DNA from: an uncultured beta proteobacterium
Lineage (GTDB): Bacteria; Pseudomonadota; Gammaproteobacteria; Burkholderiales; SG8-39
Length of the DNA: 10,956 bases
Reading direction: 5' to 3'
NCBI GenBank assembly: GCA_903868285.1
Contig: CAIPUP010000414.1
Span: 1 to 10,956 of the forward strand
Below the pieces are notes generated by a model. That model was given only the letters and a program-made list of their open reading frames with translations. It did not search any database and was not told where the DNA came from. A program made the position numbers and the translations under genes. Shown in pieces: positions 7,255 to 10,956 of this stretch (position 1 is the first letter of the stretch; each line of letters starts with the position of its first letter).

Positions 7255-7806
7255 CTAACGGATGGCGGCCAGGGTTCGTTTCAGTTCGGCAATGTTCTTT
7301 TCATGTTGTTCTACCGCAGCCAGCTCGGCCGCAGGACGGGCTGACTTGCCAGACGATGCGAGTTTTTCTTTGGCGCTTTGCAAACGCTTTTCCTCATCTT
7401 CCAGCTCGGCCTGCAGAATGCGCCGACGCACTTCATCGCGAGAGCGCTGGGTGGCCGGCTCAACCCGGGACTCCGGACGCGATTGGCTCGCGGTGGCGCT
7501 GGGCGCTGTGGCCCCGCGCGCGGGCGTTGCTATCGGGCGCGGTACCGCACCGCTCGTACCCGAACCCGAGCCCGGACCCGAACCCGAGCCCGAGTTGTTA
7601 CCGACCGGCTCCTCGATACGCAGACAATCCTTGCCCTGGGCTTCAGCCCGCTCGCTGGTGTAGAAATTACGCTTGCCGCCCTCCCCGATACAAGCCCACA
7701 ACAAGCGACCCTGGGCCATGGCGCTGTTGGCCAGCAGCAAGCCGACACACAAGGCGCTAAGCAAGCCCGGCAAGGGCACTTTTTGGAATTGAGAGAAATT
7801 GCGCAA
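7255..7806 (-). CDS. Exported small protein, DUF4124-like N-terminus with C-terminal coiled coil
   Basis: No firm function. From a TTG start at 7806 it has 183 residues. Residues 1-31 look like a signal peptide: basic n-region with R2 and K9, hydrophobic core GLLSALCVGLLLA, AMA cleavage before Q32, so it is probably periplasmic. The mature protein begins with a short domain (about 32-65) holding two cysteines, C39 and C61, around EGGKRNFYT, which resembles DUF4124 (family call by motif only). A Gly-Ser linker (72-86) built on a hexanucleotide repeat follows, then a Pro/Ala/Arg-rich stretch (87-120), then a charged helix likely to form a coiled coil (121-183). The start is uncertain. A GTG at 7779 would remove the basic n-region; the longest open frame, to 7917, would run upstream of the proposed promoter. 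No candidate start has a good Shine-Dalgarno sequence. The gene lies between glnA and glnL, same strand. Confidence 0.75.
   Translation of the reverse strand: MRNFSQFQKVPLPGLLSALCVGLLLANSAMAQGRLLWACIGEGGKRNFYTSERAEAQGKDCLRIEEPVGNNSGSGSGPGSGSGTSGAVPRPIATPARGATAPSATASQSRPESRVEPATQRSRDEVRRRILQAELEDEEKRLQSAKEKLASSGKSARPAAELAAVEQHEKNIAELKRTLAAIR
7559..7594. repeat. Hexanucleotide tandem repeat (CCCGAR-type, six units) in the exported-protein gene
   Basis: Six consecutive hexamers on the plus strand read CCCGAA, CCCGAG, CCCGGA, CCCGAA, CCCGAG, CCCGAG. On the coding strand they encode the SG/PG dipeptide linker. Units are in frame, so copy-number change would alter linker length by two residues per unit without a frameshift. 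Confidence 0.9.
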
Positions 7807-7864
7807 CTTATTGATTTTAAAATATTTTTTATAAACTTTTGGACGGCGACATCGGCCAGGGCCG

Positions 7865-7893
7865 ACTCTAGCCCAAGCACATGCGACTGGCAA
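7865..7893 (-). promoter_or_regulatory. Candidate sigma70 promoter of the exported-protein/glnL/glnG unit
   Basis: On the minus strand TTGCCA (complement of 7888-7893; 5 of 6 to the -35 consensus) is followed after 17 nt by TAGAGT (complement of 7865-7870; 4 of 6 to the -10). It lies immediately downstream of the glnA terminator. The start point would be near 7858, followed by a very A/T-rich leader (about 7810-7845), unlike the GC-rich surroundings. It would allow basal ntrBC expression independent of glnA. Assigned by eye. Confidence 0.45.
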
Positions 7894-7922
7894 TGCTGCT
7901 GAAATTCGCCACCGCAACCCAC

Positions 7923-7960
7923 AAGCAAAAAGGGGCGACCGAAGCCGCCCCTTTTTGCTT
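7923..7960 (-). terminator. Intrinsic terminator of glnA (UUCG tetraloop, bidirectional form)
   Basis: A perfect 15-bp inverted repeat: AAGCAAAAAGGGGCG at 7923-7937 pairs with CGCCCCTTTTTGCTT at 7946-7960. Read in the glnA direction, the 8-nt centre becomes GC-UUCG-GU, so the stem is capped by a very stable C(UUCG)G tetraloop closed below by a G-U pair. A G/C-rich stem followed by five U residues is the classical intrinsic design. The A-tract on the other arm also gives a T-run on the plus strand, so it is symmetrical in form. It begins 46 nt after the glnA stop. Confidence 0.9.
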
Positions 7961-8006
7961 TACCAACGACTGCTATACCTCAGTATGAAACCTCTTACTG
8001 AACCGC

Positions 8007-9422
8007 TCAGGCGCTGTAGTACATGTCAAATTCGACCGGATGGGTGGTCATGCGGAAGCGCGTGACTTCCTCCATCTTCAGGGCGATATAGGCATCGATC
8101 ATGTCGTCGGTGAACACGCCGCCCTTGGTCAGGAAGGCACGGTCCTTGTCCAGATGCTCCAGTGCCTGATCCAGCGACGAGCAGACGTTCGGCACCTTCT
8201 TGGCCTGTGACGGCGGCAGGTCGTACAGGTTCTTGTCCACCGGATCGCCGGGGTGGATCTTGTTCTGCACGCCATCCAGACCAGCCATCAGCAGCGCCGA
8301 GAACGCCAGGTAGGGGTTGGCGGTCGGATCCGGGAAGCGCACTTCGACGCGACGGCCCTTGGGGTTGGACACGTACGGGATACGGCAGGCAGCGGAACGG
8401 TTACGCGCGGAATAAGCCAGATTGATCGGCGCCTCGAAGCCCGGCACCAGACGCTTGTAGCTGTTGGTACCCGGGTTGGTGATGGCGTTGAGCGCCTTGG
8501 CATGCTTGATGATGCCGCCGATGTAATACAGCGCGAAGTCCGACAGACCGGCATAGCCGTTACCGGCGAACAGGTTCTGGCCATCTTTCCACACCGACTG
8601 GTGCACATGCATGCCGGAACCGTTGTCACCCACCACCGGCTTGGGCATGAAGGTCGCAGTCTTGCCATAGGCATGCGCCACATTCCACACCGTGTACTTC
8701 AGGATCTGCATCCAGTCCGCGCGCTTGACCAGCGAATTGAACTTGGTGCCGATCTCGCACTGACCGGGGGCAGCCACCTCATGGTGATGCACTTCCACTT
8801 CGACGCCCTGCTCTTCCAGCGCCAGCGACATGGCATTGCGCAGATCCTGCAGCGAGTCGGCCGGGGCAACCGGGAAATAACCGCCCTTGACCGGGGCGCG
8901 GTGACCCATATTGCCGCCTTCGAAGTCATCGCCGGTCGACCAGGGGGCCTCTTCCGACTTGATCTTGACGAAGCAACCCGACATGTCGACTTTCCAGGTG
9001 ATGGAGTCGAACACGAAGAACTCAGGCTCCGGGCCGAAGTAGGCGGTGTCACCAATGCCACTGGACTTGAGGTAGGCCTCGGCGCGCTTGGCGATAGTGC
9101 GCGGATCGCGGTCATAGCCCTTGCCGTCGGCCGGCTCGACCACGTCGCAGCTGATGTTGAGGACAGTCTCGTCGGTGAACGGGTCGATGCGGGCGGAATC
9201 GGCGTCCGGCACCAGCAGCATGTCCGAAGCTTCGATGCCCTTCCAGCCGGCGATCGAGGAGCCGTCAAAGGCGTGACCGGACTCGAACTGGCTCATCGAG
9301 AACTGGTGCGAAGGCACGGAAACATGCTGTTCCTTGCCCTTGGTATCGGTAAAACGAAGGTCGACGAACTTGACTTCCCGGTCCTTGATCAACTGCAGGA
9401 CATCATTGGGCGACATGGACAT
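8007..9422 (-). CDS. glnA: Glutamine synthetase, type I (GSI-beta, adenylylatable)
   Basis: Dodecameric cytosolic enzyme making glutamine from glutamate, ammonia and ATP. The 471 residues compare with 469 in E. coli. Active-site signatures in order: DGSSIAGWKGIEASDM (53-68), GPEPEFF with E132 and E134 (130-136), HHHEVAAPGQCEIGTKF with E215 and E223 (212-228), NGSGMHVHQS with H272 and H274 (267-276), the flap GFEAP with E330, and RVEVRFPDP with E360 and R362. Y400 in NLYDLPP is the adenylylation tyrosine (E. coli Y397), indicating control by GlnE. The ATG at 9422 has AGGAG (complement of 9432-9436) 9 nt upstream; the ATG two codons later (9416) would have 15 nt spacing and 469 residues, so the first is preferred. 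It is followed by an intrinsic terminator and preceded by a sigma54/NtrC control region. Confidence 0.98.
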   Translation of the reverse strand: MSMSPNDVLQLIKDREVKFVDLRFTDTKGKEQHVSVPSHQFSMSQFESGHAFDGSSIAGWKGIEASDMLLVPDADSARIDPFTDETVLNISCDVVEPADGKGYDRDPRTIAKRAEAYLKSSGIGDTAYFGPEPEFFVFDSITWKVDMSGCFVKIKSEEAPWSTGDDFEGGNMGHRAPVKGGYFPVAPADSLQDLRNAMSLALEEQGVEVEVHHHEVAAPGQCEIGTKFNSLVKRADWMQILKYTVWNVAHAYGKTATFMPKPVVGDNGSGMHVHQSVWKDGQNLFAGNGYAGLSDFALYYIGGIIKHAKALNAITNPGTNSYKRLVPGFEAPINLAYSARNRSAACRIPYVSNPKGRRVEVRFPDPTANPYLAFSALLMAGLDGVQNKIHPGDPVDKNLYDLPPSQAKKVPNVCSSLDQALEHLDKDRAFLTKGGVFTDDMIDAYIALKMEEVTRFRMTTHPVEFDMYYSA

Positions 9423-9556
9423 GTTTCACTGCTCCTAGACGGTTTGCGACGCTGGTGGCCGCGGTGTGTTAGACGGGCTTTTCAAACAAAATCGATCGAA
9501 AACCGGGAAATTCTTGTTGGGACTGCCGGATTGAGGCCGATTTGCCGCTGCAGAGC

Positions 9557-9573
9557 AGCAGAAAACATGCCAA
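9557..9573 (-). promoter_or_regulatory. Sigma54 (-24/-12) promoter of glnA
   Basis: Minus-strand TTGGCATGTTTTCTGCT matches the RpoN consensus TGGCACGN4TTGCW at 10 of the 12 defined positions, with invariant GG (complement of 9570-9571) and GC (complement of 9558-9559) separated by the required 10 nt. Transcription would start near 9547, giving a leader of about 125 nt. The nearby NtrC sites and the glnA target match the known glnAp2 arrangement of enteric bacteria. Confidence 0.85.
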
Positions 9574-9668
9574 GTTGATGAAAAAACCGCTGCTGGCATT
9601 TTGCCACATGAAATCAGGCACCCCGGCACAGCAGACGGTGTCCTCACCCGATACCCTCGCCGCGCATA

Positions 9669-9685
9669 TGACCGATATTGGTGCG
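9669..9685. promoter_or_regulatory. Second, degenerate NtrC-binding site
   Basis: TGACCGATATTGGTGCG keeps the right half-site (TTGGTGC) of the NtrC consensus, while the left half is degraded (GACC instead of GCAC). Its centre (9677) is 30 bp, about three helical turns, from the strong site and about 130 bp upstream of the predicted glnA start. Helical phasing with the strong site is the main support. Confidence 0.5.
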
Positions 9686-9698
9686 ATTCAAGCCTAAT

Positions 9699-9715
9699 TG
9701 CACTTTAGTGGTGCA
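9699..9715. promoter_or_regulatory. High-affinity NtrC-binding site (glnA enhancer)
   Basis: TGCACTTTAGTGGTGCA is a 17-bp palindrome with perfect TGCAC and GTGCA arms, matching the NtrC core GCAC-N7-GTGC. It is centred at 9707, about 160 bp upstream of the predicted sigma54 start of glnA, a typical enhancer distance. It is also about 130 bp upstream of the rhodanese start codon, so an effect on that gene is possible but unsupported. Confidence 0.85.
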
Positions 9716-9839
9716 TCTGGGCGACTCACCGCACCGGCCGGCCCCGGCCATCTACGGATTGCATTTTTGCCCAGCGCCCGCAACACTCTTGGCTTCCCGT
9801 CTTTCCATCCCCCTCGACGACTCCAGAAAACGACCTGCC

Positions 9840-10346
9840 ATGTCCACCACCAAACCGAGCGCAAGCTCCAGCACTCCCCTCAACCTCACGTCCGACAGCG
9901 CCGAACAATTACTCGCCCGGGCGCGCCAGCGTGCCCGGGAACTCGCCCTGAACTATGCCGGTGCGCTGCTGCCAGCCGAGGCCTATGCCCTGCTGCAGCA
10001 GATGCCGTCGGCGCGGCTGCTGGATGTACGCACCAAGGCGGAATGGGAGTGGATCGGTCAGGTACCCGGCGCGAGCAAGGTCGAATGGAATACCTGGCCG
10101 GGCGGACAGCGCAACCCCGCCTTCATCGAAGAGTTGCGTGCGAGCTTGCCGGAGCAGACAGCGCCACTGCTGTTGCTATGCCGCTCCGGCGGTCGCTCCT
10201 CGGCTGCAGCTGAGGCCGCCACCCGCGCCGGCTACAGCCTTTGCATCAATATCCTGGAGGGCTTCGAAGGCGACAAGGACAGCGCCAGCCAGCGCAACAG
10301 ATTGGGCGGCTGGCGCCATGCCGGCCTGCCCTGGGCGCAGTCATGA
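9840..10346 (+). CDS. Single-domain rhodanese-like protein
   Basis: The 168-residue cytosolic protein has one rhodanese domain (about 45-160). Such domains carry persulfide sulfur on a loop cysteine and act as sulfurtransferases; the physiological donor and acceptor here are unknown. Visible motifs are LLDVRTKAEWEW (60-71, the conserved DVR.xxE element), GASKVEWN, and the active loop C114-RSGGRS (114-120), a six-residue thiosulfate-type loop. GWRHAGLPW near the C-terminus is typical of small bacterial rhodaneses. Residues 1-20 are Ser/Thr-rich; a helix (about 20-40) precedes the domain. The ATG at 9840 is chosen because the open upstream extension covers the NtrC site and has no protein-like character, though no good Shine-Dalgarno sequence precedes it. 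The stop overlaps the next start by ATGA, so it is probably coupled to the dioxygenase gene. Confidence 0.85.
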   Translation: MSTTKPSASSSTPLNLTSDSAEQLLARARQRARELALNYAGALLPAEAYALLQQMPSARLLDVRTKAEWEWIGQVPGASKVEWNTWPGGQRNPAFIEELRASLPEQTAPLLLLCRSGGRSSAAAEAATRAGYSLCINILEGFEGDKDSASQRNRLGGWRHAGLPWAQS

Positions 10347-10956
10347 GTACCCTGGGCACAAGCGCGAGCGCCCTGCCCGCGCTGTTCCTGTCACATGGTG
10401 CACCGAATGTGGTGCTCTACCCCAGCCCGACACGCGATTTCCTCAGCCAGCTTGGCCTTACCCTGCCGCGACCACGCGCCATCGTGGTCATGTCAGCACA
10501 TTGGGAAACCGACCAGCCCATGCTCACCGGCAGCGCGCAGCCCGAGACCATCCACGACTTCTATGGCTTCGAGCCAGCGATGTATCAAATGCGCTATGCC
10601 GCACCCGGTGCCCCGACGCTGGTGACAGACATCCTGACCCGGCTGGCCGAGGCTGGCATCGCCGCCCGGACCGACCCGCAGCGCGGCCTGGACCATGGCG
10701 CCTGGTCACCGCTGATGCTGATGTACCCGAATGCCGATATTCCGGTGATACAGCTCAGCTTGCAAACGGCAGCTGGCCCCGCGCTTGCGCTCGAACTGGG
10801 GCGACTGCTGCGGCCCTTGCGCGAGCAGGGGGTGCTGCTGATCGGCTCGGGTAACGCCACCCACAACCTGCGCGCCTTGCAACGTGCGCAACCCGACGCA
10901 ACGCCACCAGCCTGGGTCAGTGATTTTGCGCACTGGCTGCGGCAGCGCGTTGCCAG
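10343..10956 (+). CDS. DODA/YgiD-type extradiol dioxygenase (LigB superfamily), 3'-truncated by the window edge
   Basis: The ATG inside the rhodanese stop opens a frame that runs to the window end (204 complete codons). It resembles E. coli YgiD (4,5-DOPA extradiol dioxygenase, 262 aa) throughout, so about 60 C-terminal residues are missing. Metal and catalytic residues seen are H18 in LSHGAPN, H53 in SAHWET, H118 in LDHGAW and H174 in GNATHNL; the conserved histidine near residue 230 lies beyond the window. Family members use a divalent metal to cleave catechol-like rings, and some homologues have no known natural substrate, so the substrate here is unknown. The start is supported by the YgiD-like N-terminus (ALFLSHG at 13-19) and the overlap with the rhodanese. 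Confidence 0.88.
   Translation, partial: MSTLGTSASALPALFLSHGAPNVVLYPSPTRDFLSQLGLTLPRPRAIVVMSAHWETDQPMLTGSAQPETIHDFYGFEPAMYQMRYAAPGAPTLVTDILTRLAEAGIAARTDPQRGLDHGAWSPLMLMYPNADIPVIQLSLQTAAGPALALELGRLLRPLREQGVLLIGSGNATHNLRALQRAQPDATPPAWVSDFAHWLRQRVA

Larger units (their letters stand above)
9423..9839. other. Divergent intergenic control region between glnA and the rhodanese gene
   Basis: This 417-bp gap holds no gene I can support. Positions 9423-9546 would be the glnA leader, with the AGGAG ribosome-binding site at 9432-9436. The sigma54 promoter and the two NtrC sites are listed separately. A short inverted repeat GCTGC-AGA-GCAGC (9547-9559) overlaps the -12 element and predicted start of glnA. 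Positions 9716-9839 precede the rhodanese start. I see a GC palindromic run near 9737-9750 there but no convincing sigma70 promoter. Confidence 0.7.

Noticed and set aside
7807..7917. N-terminal extension of the exported protein from a TTG at 7917
   Set aside because: The extension would place more than 35 residues before the signal peptide and lies over the A/T-rich leader and the candidate promoter.
8253..9578. Long plus-strand open frame (441 codons) opposite glnA
   Set aside because: It is antisense to a clearly conserved gene. Its predicted protein is the arginine/histidine/glycine-rich composition typical of the complement of a GC-rich coding strand, and it would run into the glnA leader. 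No family resemblance seen.
9655..9690. Possible second, sigma70-type glnA promoter (TTGAAT, 17 nt, TATGCG on the minus strand)
   Set aside because: The -10 hexamer matches only 3 of 6 positions, too weak to list, though its overlap with an NtrC site recalls the enteric glnAp1 arrangement.
9678..9839. In-frame upstream extension of the rhodanese gene from a TTG at 9678
   Set aside because: It covers the NtrC site, has low protein-like character and no conserved motif; the rhodanese protein starts naturally at the ATG at 9840.
9955..10854. Plus-strand frame (299 codons) spanning the rhodanese and dioxygenase genes
   Set aside because: Out of frame with two recognisable protein families and very rich in Arg, Ala and Pro, as expected from a shifted GC-rich frame.

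Overview
The window looks like ordinary chromosomal DNA from a GC-rich gammaproteobacterium. Every recognisable protein is closest in sequence to the gammaproteobacterial form of its family: oligopeptidase A, exonuclease III, malate synthase A, NtrC, NtrB and type I glutamine synthetase with an adenylylation tyrosine. I cannot name the genus. I see no insertion sequence, phage gene, tRNA, rRNA or CRISPR array, and no sign of recent transfer.

Layout, left to right. (1) Positions 1-2774, plus strand: the 3' part of prlC (oligopeptidase A, cut by the left edge) overlaps xthA (exonuclease III) by 4 bp. (2) Positions 2850-4457, minus strand: aceB (malate synthase A) converges on xthA and has its own candidate sigma70 promoter at about 4496-4524. 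(3) Positions 4591-9422, minus strand: a nitrogen-regulation cluster transcribed right to left as glnA, a small exported DUF4124-like/coiled-coil protein, glnL (ntrB) and glnG (ntrC). A strong intrinsic terminator follows glnA, and a candidate sigma70 promoter lies just past it, so the downstream three genes can be expressed separately from glnA. (4) Positions 9423-9839: the control region of glnA, with a near-consensus sigma54 -24/-12 promoter, one near-perfect NtrC palindrome and a weaker second site 30 bp away. (5) Positions 9840-10956, plus strand: a single-domain rhodanese overlaps by 4 bp a DODA/YgiD-type extradiol dioxygenase cut by the right edge.

How the genes work together: GlnL senses nitrogen status, in the known paradigm through PII, and phosphorylates GlnG. 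Phospho-GlnG would bind the two sites upstream of glnA and activate sigma54 polymerase there, raising glutamine synthetase. The whole circuit, meaning kinase, regulator, enhancer, promoter and target, lies within about 5.1 kb. aceB (glyoxylate shunt), prlC-xthA and the rhodanese-dioxygenase pair have no evident functional link to it.

I looked for a new system and did not find a convincing one. The items most worth a second look are the glnA enhancer/promoter layout, the separately expressed exported protein inside the Ntr cluster, a strong hairpin between glnL and glnG, and small tandem repeats inside two genes.
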